Assembly: GCA_002495235.1 (NCBI GenBank)
Contig: DAEG01000106.1
Location: 1 to 5,098, forward strand
DNA length: 5,098 nt
Source: Euryarchaeota archaeon UBA287
Lineage (GTDB): Archaea > Thermoplasmatota > UBA186 > UBA287
Direction: 5' to 3'
A program made the position numbers and the translations under genes. The number at the start of each line of letters is the position of its first letter. The first letter of the stretch is position 1. Below the pieces are notes generated by a model. The model was not told the DNA's origin. It saw nothing but the letters and a program-made list of their open reading frames with translations, and did no database searches. Below are positions 1 through 5,098 of the stretch, in pieces.

Positions 1-131
1 TGCCCACGTCCTGCCTGGTCGGAGCCCTTCTGCTGCTTGCGGCGGATACTGCCTCAAGGTCTCTGTTCTCCCCGATAATACTGCCTGTCGGTATTCTTAC
101 ATCTTTCTTAGGCGCGCCCCTCTTTGTGTAG
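1..131 (+). CDS. FecCD/BtuC-type ABC transporter permease, C-terminal end, truncated by an IS
   Basis: This is the last 42 codons of a gene that begins before the window, read in the frame starting at position 3 and ending at TAG 129-131. The residues follow the C-terminal pattern of FecCD permeases: a PTSCLVGALLLLAADTASR stretch, then ILPVGILTSFLGAPLF. This corresponds to the family's conserved 'GA-LL-AD--AR', 'LPVGI-T---GAPFF' ending in the last membrane helix. Such permeases form the inner-membrane channel for iron-siderophore, haem or cobalamin uptake, pairing with an ATPase like the one at 1178. The reading frame enters an insertion sequence at 125, so after GAPLF it adds one valine and stops. 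The undisturbed ending, rebuilt from 1129-1176, would be GAPLFIYLILTGRRR. The net change is ten native residues lost and one added. The protein may remain functional. The exact substrate cannot be told from this fragment. Confidence 0.88.
   Translation, partial: PTSCLVGALLLLAADTASRSLFSPIILPVGILTSFLGAPLFV
109..124 (+). repeat. Target-site duplication, left copy (16 bp)
   Basis: TAGGCGCGCCCCTCTT lies directly against the left IS end (TGTGTAGTCC from 125). It is identical to 1127-1142. It falls within the codons for L-G-A-P-L-F of the permease and contains the 8-bp palindrome GGCGCGCC. Confidence 0.95.
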
Positions 132-149
132 TCCCGAAAATATTTCCTA
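125..149 (+). repeat. IS left terminal inverted repeat
   Basis: It starts TGTGTAGTCC and matches the reverse complement of 1102-1126 at 20 of 25 positions. Mismatches are at repeat positions 4, 11, 14, 16 and 23. The inner A/T-rich half also contains a TATA-like box for the transposase gene. Confidence 0.92.
137..145 (+). promoter_or_regulatory. Possible archaeal TATA box of the transposase gene
   Basis: AAAATATTT is the most TATA-like stretch before the gene. Transcription about 26 bases downstream would begin near 165-168, only a few bases before the GTG at 173. The message would then have little or no leader. This is judged from position and composition only. Confidence 0.35.
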
Positions 150-172
150 GCAAGGATCTCAATTCAGGAAAT

Positions 173-1069
173 GTGAAGTTGACGAAAAAGAAGGTGAGGT
201 GGTTGATAAAGAAGAAGGAAGGGGGAGAGAGCTCTAGCGTGATAGCCAGAGCCCTGAAGATCACAGTGAGAAGAGTGAACCAGGTATGGACAGAGTACAA
301 GAGCACTGGCATAATGCCTGAGATAGGAAATAATTTGGGAAGACCTCCAGGCAGGGATCTATCACAACACGAGGAGGAGATCATAGTGGCAGCAAAGCAG
401 AGGTACAAGCTTGGAGCAAGGAGGTTAGAGCCCCTGATAGACAGAGATCATAGGATACACATACCACACAACAGGATCCATGCCTTCCTTCTGGAGAAGG
501 GGCTGGCCCAGCCCAACACCCAAAAGCAGAAGAGACGGAGGTGGGTCAGGTATGAGAGAGAGCACTCGATGAGCGCTGGACACATAGACTGGCATGATGC
601 GGACGATGGATCTGCTGTCTGTGCCGTAGAGGATGACTCTTCAAGGAAGATCCTTGCCTGTGGTGAGTTTTCCTCGCAGAACAGCGAGAACAGCAAGCTT
701 GTCTTTAAAGAGGTGGTGGACGGGTTCTGGAGCGTATGCCCTATGGAAGAGCTCATACTCGATCACGGCTCTGCGTTCGGGGCCCACAGAACTGATGAGA
801 AGGGTGACTGGGACGGAGAGTTCAAGAGGTTCGTTGAAGGCTTTGGGACTCTGCCCATACGTATCAGAGTGAACCATCCGCAGTCCAACGGCAAGATAGA
901 GAAGTGGTTTGATGTCTATGAGGCGCATAGACGAGAGTTCAGCACTCTTGATGAATTCCTTCAATGGTACAATGCTGTAAGGCCACATGAGTCTCTTGAT
1001 CCTTCCGGCCTGAAGACTCCAGATGAAGCTTTCTGGGAGAGACTGCCGGAAGAGGCGGGGAGGGATTGA
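173..1069 (+). CDS. IS481-family DDE transposase
   Basis: The 298-residue protein cuts and joins the ends of the surrounding element. Residues 1-60 are a basic helix-turn-helix region (SSSVIARALKIT...VNQVW) ending in a G-R-P-P-G segment, which binds the terminal repeats. A second helical region follows (about 62-115). Residues 130-285 form the RNase H-like catalytic core. Acidic residues are D139 in GHIDWHDAD, D197 in LILDHGSAFGAHR, and E243 in HPQSNGKIEKW, followed by WYN-VRPHESL and the family's LKTPDEAF tail. Spacing is D-57-D-45-E, longer between the last two than the textbook 35. I recall a similar insert in other archaeal IS481-type proteins. The start is uncertain. GTG 173 gives the longest protein but lies only two bases after AGGAA (166-170). 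TTG 179 has better spacing to that sequence. A leaderless GTG start is equally possible. No frameshift or internal stop is seen. Confidence 0.93.
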   Translation: MKLTKKKVRWLIKKKEGGESSSVIARALKITVRRVNQVWTEYKSTGIMPEIGNNLGRPPGRDLSQHEEEIIVAAKQRYKLGARRLEPLIDRDHRIHIPHNRIHAFLLEKGLAQPNTQKQKRRRWVRYEREHSMSAGHIDWHDADDGSAVCAVEDDSSRKILACGEFSSQNSENSKLVFKEVVDGFWSVCPMEELILDHGSAFGAHRTDEKGDWDGEFKRFVEGFGTLPIRIRVNHPQSNGKIEKWFDVYEAHRREFSTLDEFLQWYNAVRPHESLDPSGLKTPDEAFWERLPEEAGRD

Positions 1070-1095
1070 AATGGAAAACAAGAATAGGAAGGGAG

Positions 1096-1105
1096 TATAT
1101 ATAAG
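1096..1105 (+). promoter_or_regulatory. Outward-facing TATA box at the IS right end, possible promoter for the ABC ATPase gene
   Basis: TATATATAAG closely matches the archaeal TATA consensus and is preceded by a purine-rich GGAAGGGAG stretch that could serve as the TFB-recognition element. A start about 26 bases downstream falls near 1125-1130, exactly at the IS/target junction. It would give a leader of about 50 bases ending in the strong ribosome binding site of the ATPase gene. This is inferred from sequence and spacing alone. Confidence 0.5.
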
Positions 1106-1126
1106 AAATAATATCAGGACTATACA
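1102..1126 (-). repeat. IS right terminal inverted repeat
   Basis: Read on the minus strand from 1126 it starts TGTATAGTCC and pairs with the left end without gaps. Its inner edge overlaps the TATATATAAG box at 1096-1105. Confidence 0.92.
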
Positions 1127-1142
1127 TAGGCGCGCCCCTCTT
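1127..1142 (+). repeat. Target-site duplication, right copy (16 bp)
   Basis: This is an exact copy of 109-124, directly after the right IS end (GGACTATACA, ending at 1126). The sequence that follows continues the permease reading frame. Confidence 0.95.
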
Positions 1143-1176
1143 CATATATCTGATCCTCACAGGCAGGAGGAGGTAG
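1129..1176 (+). pseudogene. Severed 3' end of the FecCD permease gene
   Basis: Read from GGC at 1129 these codons give GAPLFIYLILTGRRR and then TAG (1174-1176). They are the original C-terminus of the permease whose body ends at 131. Codons for GAPL and part of F are present twice because of the target duplication. The fragment has no start codon of its own and is not expected to be translated. The three final arginine codons (AGG AGG AGG) double as the ribosome binding site of the next gene, so the two genes were originally tightly coupled. Confidence 0.88.
1165..1174 (+). promoter_or_regulatory. Strong ribosome binding site of the ABC ATPase gene
   Basis: AGGAGGAGGT ends three bases before ATG 1178 and can pair extensively with the archaeal 16S rRNA 3' end. 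Allowing for the register of pairing, it fixes ATG 1178 as the start. It is embedded in the permease's last codons and stop. Confidence 0.8.
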
Positions 1177-1177
1177 A

Positions 1178-1954
1178 ATGCTGGAGGTCTCAGGTCTGTC
1201 AGCGGCCTACGGGAGTAGAAAGGTTCTGAGAGATATAAGCTTCGAGGTCAGAGATGGTGAGATCCTCGGTGTCATAGGTCCGAATGGAGCAGGGAAGACC
1301 ACGCTGCTGAAGTGCATTGATGGACTTATCTGTCCTGAAAAAGGCAGAATCAGGATAAACGGAAGGGACACGGATGGACTTGACATAGCAAAGCTGATTG
1401 GCTATGTGCCGCAGGTGACAGAGTCTGCCCCGTCAGTTCTGGTGTTTGACGCCATACTGATAGGGAGGAAGCCTCACATGGGCTGGAGGCCGGGCGCTGA
1501 TGACAGGGAATGCGCGTGGAGTGTGATCAGAGAGTTGGGTGTAGAGGATCTGGCGATGCGGAGGCTCCATGAGCTCAGCGGAGGAGAGAGACAGAAGATC
1601 TTTATGGCGAGAGCGCTGGCGCAGGAGCCGCAGATCCTGCTCCTAGACGAGCCGACCAGTAACCTTGATATAAAGTATCAGGTGGAGACCATGGAGCTCC
1701 TGAGAGAGCACGCAAGGAGCGGCCTCTCTGTCGTGGTAGCTATGCATGACCTGAACATGGCCCTGCGCTACTGCGATAGATTTCTGATGTTGAAAGAGGG
1801 CAGGGTGTTCTGTTACGGCGGAAGGGAGATCCTGAGTGCGGACAGGATCCGCGAGGTCTATGGGGTAGGCGTGATGGTTAAAGAGGATCAGGACGGCGCC
1901 TGGATAATTCCTGACGTACGGCAGGGCGCGGCGGATACCAGAACAGGGCACTGA
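1178..1954 (+). CDS. ABC transporter ATP-binding protein, iron-siderophore/cobalamin type
   Basis: This 258-residue ATPase powers uptake by the FecCD-type permease encoded before it, on the cytoplasmic face of the membrane. All ABC motifs are intact: Walker A GPNGAGKTT (34-42), Q-loop Q79 in IGYVPQ, signature LSGGERQ (133-139), Walker B LLLDEP (154-159), D-loop SNLD (161-164) and switch histidine H190 in AMHDLN. The segment ILIGRKPHMGW (93-103) is typical of the FepC/BtuD group, where 'GR-PH-G' precedes the helical domain. Length is normal for that group. The start is fixed by an excellent ribosome binding site. Originally the gene began one base after the permease stop. The IS now lies between them, so expression may depend on read-through or on the IS-end promoter. 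Metal chelate versus cobalamin cannot be distinguished, and the substrate-binding protein is not in the window. Confidence 0.94.
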   Translation: MLEVSGLSAAYGSRKVLRDISFEVRDGEILGVIGPNGAGKTTLLKCIDGLICPEKGRIRINGRDTDGLDIAKLIGYVPQVTESAPSVLVFDAILIGRKPHMGWRPGADDRECAWSVIRELGVEDLAMRRLHELSGGERQKIFMARALAQEPQILLLDEPTSNLDIKYQVETMELLREHARSGLSVVVAMHDLNMALRYCDRFLMLKEGRVFCYGGREILSADRIREVYGVGVMVKEDQDGAWIIPDVRQGAADTRTGH

Positions 1955-1957
1955 AGC

Positions 1958-1967
1958 TAATAAAAAA
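1958..1967 (+). promoter_or_regulatory. Possible TATA box for the membrane-protein gene
   Basis: TAATAAAAAA lies in the 33-base gap after the ATPase stop, centred about 25 bases before ATG 1988. That spacing would give a leaderless transcript, which fits the absence of any ribosome binding site before this ATG. The composition is suggestive only. Confidence 0.35.
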
Positions 1968-1987
1968 GTGTAAATACAGAAACGCAA

Positions 1988-2989
1988 ATGCTTTTTGTGA
2001 GTCTGCTCGTTCAGGTTGAGTTTCTCATACTCCTTCTCTGCACCTACATAGCTCCTTTCATATCTACATATTACCTTTCAGAGAAGCTGAGGCGGGAGGA
2101 CAAAAAGAGAAGCGATCATGTGTTTGTAGCCGTCATCTGCGGGCTGTCAGCGACGATCCTGCTGGTTGCGGATACGGTGCTGAATCCCGTTTCGCTCGAG
2201 TTTGGCGTTGATGAGCCATTGTCCGTTCTGCACCTCGCGGGAGAAGCGCTCATGCTGGCCATGATGCTAATGCTATACTCCATGGCCAGGAGGATAAAAA
2301 GCCTGTTCACCGGAGATACTGGCAGTATACCGGTGTTCACGTACATTTTCCTCTCTTCTTTCCTTGCGGTATACTCGATCTTTGCCGTCATGGTCTATGA
2401 CCCCTACAGGGGAGTAGTGATGTCCCTGAACTTCATTCTAGCCATAGCGCTGTTCATGTTCTTTTTCATGGCTACCATGGCGATTGCGGAGATCTATGAA
2501 CGGCTGTTCAGCAGGCTTCGTTTCTCTTTCTATGCGGTTTCCGCAATGGTCCTGTACAATCTTTTCTACCAGTTCAGTGGGTTCTTCTTTAAGATAGTGC
2601 CACCCGATCCAGCGTACGTAGCAGTTCTCGATCCTCTCATGATGTTATCATCTCTTGTCATAATCGTGCTGTCCGCCGTATCGGCGTGGAACTCCATAAC
2701 GGCGATGAGAGAGCCGCTGGGGCTGAGATGGGGGCAGGAGGAGAAGGCCCTCATGCTTTTCCTCAATGAGATGTCTCTTTACATAGGGCAGTGCGCCCTC
2801 ACGCTCTTCAGGTACGGCCTTGAGGAGTACAGCCTGGATAAGGGGACCCGAGTGACCTTCACAAAGGACGGCGGTCTCAGTGACAAATCGAGGAGCGCGG
2901 ATGTATACAAGTATACAGTGGAGTTCTTTGAGCGCTACATAGGTCCCATCGCCTCCAGGGTCTCCAGGGACATAAAGAGGCTGAGCTGA
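1988..2989 (+). CDS. Hypothetical protein with about seven membrane helices and a soluble C-terminal domain
   Basis: I do not recognise this 333-residue protein. Hydrophobic segments are at about 4-29, 44-65, 78-99, 115-137, 143-167, 180-203 and 212-238. The loop after helix 1 (EKLRREDKKR) and the one after helix 3 (RRIK) are basic. By the positive-inside rule the N-terminus is then outside and the C-terminus inside. The last ~95 residues are soluble and mixed-charge. Within them two similar short segments occur, LYIGQCALTLF (about 265-280) and RYIGPIASRVS (about 313-328), suggesting paired helices. A seven-helix part with a cytoplasmic tail resembles sensor or signalling proteins, but no kinase, cyclase or receptor motif is visible, so no function is assigned. 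ATG 1988 has no ribosome binding site; a leaderless start is plausible. It may or may not be linked to the glycosidase gene 93 bases downstream. Confidence 0.8.
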   Translation: MLFVSLLVQVEFLILLLCTYIAPFISTYYLSEKLRREDKKRSDHVFVAVICGLSATILLVADTVLNPVSLEFGVDEPLSVLHLAGEALMLAMMLMLYSMARRIKSLFTGDTGSIPVFTYIFLSSFLAVYSIFAVMVYDPYRGVVMSLNFILAIALFMFFFMATMAIAEIYERLFSRLRFSFYAVSAMVLYNLFYQFSGFFFKIVPPDPAYVAVLDPLMMLSSLVIIVLSAVSAWNSITAMREPLGLRWGQEEKALMLFLNEMSLYIGQCALTLFRYGLEEYSLDKGTRVTFTKDGGLSDKSRSADVYKYTVEFFERYIGPIASRVSRDIKRLS

Positions 2990-3063
2990 TGGCCGCCAAA
3001 TCCGAACACTGTTATTGAAACCAAGATAGCGCGTATGCAATGACAAAAAGAAACATAATAAAC

Positions 3064-3072
3064 AGGAAGGAG
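3064..3072 (+). promoter_or_regulatory. Ribosome binding site of the GH31 gene
   Basis: AGGAAGGAG ends ten bases before ATG 3083 and seven before the in-frame TTG 3080 that directly precedes it. Either start gives the same lipoprotein signal, differing by one residue. The rest of the 93-base gap (2990-3082) shows only an A/T-rich run around 3043-3062 that might hold promoter elements. I see no clear terminator or gene in it. Confidence 0.65.
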
Positions 3073-3082
3073 TTTTTCATTG

Positions 3083-5098
3083 ATGCGGGCTGGAGCGGTG
3101 GTCGTGGCAGCGCTGTTGCTGGAATGCTTGTTTTCTGGTTGCGTGAGCGAGAGCGCCGAAGGCATGAGCCTTGTTGAAACGGGAGATGGTTTCAGCGTGT
3201 ACCTTGGTGACATGATGATATTCGATCACTCAAGGGAGGATCCTGCGGTCTCCGTTGGCACAGGTGTCGAAAACATCACGATGCACAGAGGGAATTTTGA
3301 CATACGGGACGACATCGTGACAAAGGTTCCGCTGGGGAATTATGAGATAGCCTCTCGCAAGGACGATGAGCTCGCGGTGCGTCTTTCCGATGGTAGGTAT
3401 AGGCTGGGGCTGCTCTTTTCGTACGAGGGAAACGGGCAGATGGGCATAACTCTCAGGGAAAAAGAACGCGACATCAACAGGGTCTGGATACGGTTGGCAG
3501 CAGAGCAGGAAGAGCACATATACGGTCTGGGTGAGCAGTACACTTATCTTGATGTCCGAGGCCATCGTTTTCCTGTATGGGTCTCTGAGCAGGGGGTTGG
3601 AAGGAACAAATACACGCACATAACAAGGGTATCGGACATCCGCGATGGGGCTGGCGGGGATTATCACACGACCTATTTTCCCCAGCCTACCTACATCTCT
3701 TCCAGAGGATATCTCCTGCACATAGAAGGCTCGGGCTACATGGAGTTCAGTTTTGTCAACGAGGGATACCACGAGATCTGCGTTTGGGGCTACCCTGAGA
3801 GGATCACAGTGCAGAAAGGGGACACGTACATGGAGCTGCTGGAAGAGCTCACAGGGCTCACGGGAAGACAGGAGCGGTTGCCGGAGTGGATCTACGACGG
3901 GATCATACTCGGGGTGCAGGGCGGGGTCGATACCGCGCTGTCAAAGCTGAAGACCGCTCAGGAGCACGGTGTTCAGGTCTCTGCTCTATGGGCGCAGGAC
4001 TGGGTCGGGAGAAGGACGACGTCCTTTGGCAGAAGGCTGATGTGGAACTGGCAGGTGAATGAGACGCTGTATCCCGGTCTCAAGGATGAGATAAAAAAAC
4101 TGAACGGCAGAGGCATAAAGTTCCTGGGTTACATAAACCCGTACCTCGCGGAGGGCGGAAAGATGTTCGATGAGGCTTGCAGCCTAGGCTATTTCGTGCT
4201 GAATGCCGAAGGAGAGCCGTATCTCATAGATTTCGGGGAGTTCCGCGGGGGCATAGTGGACCTCACTAACCCGGAGGCTTATTCATGGTACAAGGGCATA
4301 ATAAAGAGCAACATGATAGGCCTGGGCATGAGTGGCTGGATGGCGGATTTCGGCGAATATCTGCCGGCGGATGCGGTGCTGAAAAACGGCGAGAGCGCAG
4401 ATATTGCGCACAACGAGTGGCCAGTTCTGTGGGCAAAGCTGAACTACGAGGCCGTCGAAGAGACGGACAACCTGGGCAGGATCGTTTACTTCATGAGGTC
4501 CGGTTTTACCGGCAGCCAGCGGTATTCAACGCTCATCTGGGCTGGAGACCAGAACGCTGACTGGTCTCTGGACGACGGCCTGCCCTCGGTTATACCTGCA
4601 GCCCTCTCACTGGCGATGTCCGGGTACGGTCTGCATCACAGCGACATAGGCGGGTACACCTCTCTATACGGCATAAAGAGGACAAAGGAGCTCTTCATGC
4701 GCTGGGCAGAGATGGCAGCGTTCACGCCGGTCATGCGCACGCACGAGGGAAACCGTCCCGCGGAGAACTGGCAGTTCGACAGCGACAACGAAACGCTGGA
4801 GCACCTTGCTAGGATGACAGGGATGCACAGAGCGCTTAAACCCTATCTAAAAAGCCTTGTTGAAGAAAACGCAGAGAAGGGCATTCCCGTGATGAGACCG
4901 CTGTTTCTGCACTATGAGGACGATCCCGGGTCATACAGGGAGCAGTACGAATACCTTCTGGGAGCGGACGTGCTTGTCGCCCCGGTGTGTGAAGAAGGAG
5001 CAAGAGACTGGCCGGTCTATCTGCCTCCTGATGAGTGGGTAAACCTCTTCACAGGCGAGGTTTTCCATGGCGGGGTTTCCGTGGTTGTTGAAGCGCCT
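3083..5098 (+). CDS. yihQ: GH31 sulfoquinovosidase (YihQ-like), predicted surface lipoprotein, 3' end outside window
   Basis: The frame is open for 672 codons to the window edge. E. coli YihQ has 678 residues, and about 30 residues probably remain. The enzyme family hydrolyses alpha-sulfoquinovosides such as sulfoquinovosyl glycerol, freeing sulfoquinovose. Residues 1-20 form a lipoprotein signal: hydrophobic AVVVAALLL, then lipobox FSGC with C20 as anchor. The GH31 N-terminal beta domain follows (GLGEQ 148-152, EQGVGRN 169-175), then the barrel from about 270 (IILGVQGG 274-281). Sulfonate-pocket residues Q305, R318, W321 and Y525 correspond to Q288, R301, W304 and Y508 of YihQ. Nucleophile D422 (WMADFGEYLP) and acid/base D489 (WAGDQ) correspond to D405 and D472. 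All six keep a constant offset of 17. MRTHEGN (551-557) is also present. Unlike cytoplasmic YihQ, this protein should act outside the cell. E14 within the signal core and a single arginine in the n-region are slightly atypical. An ordinary alpha-glucosidase is unlikely. Confidence 0.93.
   Translation, partial: MRAGAVVVAALLLECLFSGCVSESAEGMSLVETGDGFSVYLGDMMIFDHSREDPAVSVGTGVENITMHRGNFDIRDDIVTKVPLGNYEIASRKDDELAVRLSDGRYRLGLLFSYEGNGQMGITLREKERDINRVWIRLAAEQEEHIYGLGEQYTYLDVRGHRFPVWVSEQGVGRNKYTHITRVSDIRDGAGGDYHTTYFPQPTYISSRGYLLHIEGSGYMEFSFVNEGYHEICVWGYPERITVQKGDTYMELLEELTGLTGRQERLPEWIYDGIILGVQGGVDTALSKLKTAQEHGVQVSALWAQDWVGRRTTSFGRRLMWNWQVNETLYPGLKDEIKKLNGRGIKFLGYINPYLAEGGKMFDEACSLGYFVLNAEGEPYLIDFGEFRGGIVDLTNPEAYSWYKGIIKSNMIGLGMSGWMADFGEYLPADAVLKNGESADIAHNEWPVLWAKLNYEAVEETDNLGRIVYFMRSGFTGSQRYSTLIWAGDQNADWSLDDGLPSVIPAALSLAMSGYGLHHSDIGGYTSLYGIKRTKELFMRWAEMAAFTPVMRTHEGNRPAENWQFDSDNETLEHLARMTGMHRALKPYLKSLVEENAEKGIPVMRPLFLHYEDDPGSYREQYEYLLGADVLVAPVCEEGARDWPVYLPPDEWVNLFTGEVFHGGVSVVVEAP

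Larger units (their letters stand above)
125..1126 (+). mobile_element. Complete IS481-family insertion sequence, 1002 bp
   Basis: The element is delimited exactly by imperfect terminal inverted repeats (125-149 and 1102-1126, 20 of 25 positions matching without gaps). They begin TGT and end ACA, the terminal trinucleotide known for IS481. It carries one transposase gene (173-1069). It is flanked by a perfect 16-bp direct repeat, TAGGCGCGCCCCTCTT, which is the duplicated target. Joining the flanks with one target copy restores a continuous permease reading frame, which confirms the boundaries independently. The intact transposase, intact ends and identical target copies suggest a fairly recent and possibly still mobile copy. 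Arginine codons are the same AGG/AGA type as in neighbouring genes, so the element looks adapted to this kind of host. Confidence 0.95.

Noticed and set aside
111..118. Palindrome GGCGCGCC as an operator
   Set aside because: It encodes the conserved G-A-P of the permease and its second copy arose by target duplication, so no regulatory role is needed to explain it.
448..1160. Several overlapping minus-strand open frames across the transposase gene
   Set aside because: They lie opposite an intact coding frame with clear DDE motifs, and their proteins are low-complexity with no recognisable domain.
1023..1229. A 68-codon plus-strand frame bridging the transposase end and the ATPase start
   Set aside because: It crosses the IS boundary and overlaps both real genes in another frame. 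Its ATG at 1071 has no independent support.
1955..1987. A/T-rich gap after the ATPase gene as a transcription terminator
   Set aside because: The plus strand is A-rich rather than T-rich here and there is no stem-loop, so a promoter reading fits better.
2989..3018. Tiny frame overlapping the stop of the membrane-protein gene (MAAKSEHCY)
   Set aside because: It has nine codons, no ribosome binding site and no recognisable motif. A stop-start overlap alone is weak evidence.
3230..3772. A 180-codon minus-strand frame within the GH31 gene
   Set aside because: It is a shadow of the strongly conserved GH31 N-terminal domain on the plus strand. Its protein shows no family features.
1..5098. tRNA, rRNA, CRISPR array or riboswitch
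   Set aside because: I saw no cloverleaf-like sequence, regular spaced repeats or conserved aptamer core. The only repeats found belong to the insertion sequence.
3083..5098. GH31 protein as ordinary alpha-glucosidase or alpha-xylosidase
   Set aside because: The QDW...RxxW pocket, WMADFGEYLP and WAGDQ motifs with exact YihQ spacing indicate the sulfoquinovosidase subgroup.

Overview
The window looks archaeal, most likely from a methanogenic euryarchaeon of the Methanothrix/Methanosarcinales type. Arginine is mostly AGG/AGA and isoleucine often ATA. A/T-rich TATA-like boxes sit about 26 bases before starts or leaders, some starts lack a ribosome binding site, and the last gene has a methanogen-like lipobox. 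The genus is inferred from style, not from a marker gene. All genes are on the + strand.

Layout. (1) Positions 1-131 hold the 3' end of a FecCD/BtuC-type permease gene for iron-siderophore or cobalamin uptake. (2) A complete 1002-bp IS481-family insertion sequence (125-1126) sits inside that gene's last codons. It has 25-bp inverted repeats ending TGT...ACA, one DDE transposase, and a perfect 16-bp target duplication (109-124 and 1127-1142). (3) The severed last codons of the permease are at 1129-1176. (4) The partner ABC ATPase gene follows at 1178-1954. (5) A gene for an unrecognised protein with about seven membrane helices is at 1988-2989. (6) From 3083 to the window end runs a GH31 glycosidase gene, open at its 3' end. 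It matches the sulfoquinovosidase subgroup (YihQ) at every substrate and catalytic residue I could place. Unlike E. coli YihQ it begins with a lipoprotein signal.

How the parts fit. The permease and ATPase were evidently one transporter operon, with one base between the permease stop and the ATPase start. The insertion removes only the last ten permease residues, so the permease may still work, but it separates the two genes by 1 kb. A TATATATAAG box at the IS right end is placed to start a transcript at the IS/target junction and could drive the orphaned ATPase gene.

The most interesting point is the last gene: a predicted cell-surface, lipid-anchored sulfoquinovosidase in an apparent archaeon. 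It could release sulfoquinovose from plant or cyanobacterial sulfolipid debris, or act on sulfoquinovose-bearing surface glycans, which are known in some archaea. No other sulfoquinovose-pathway gene is visible here.
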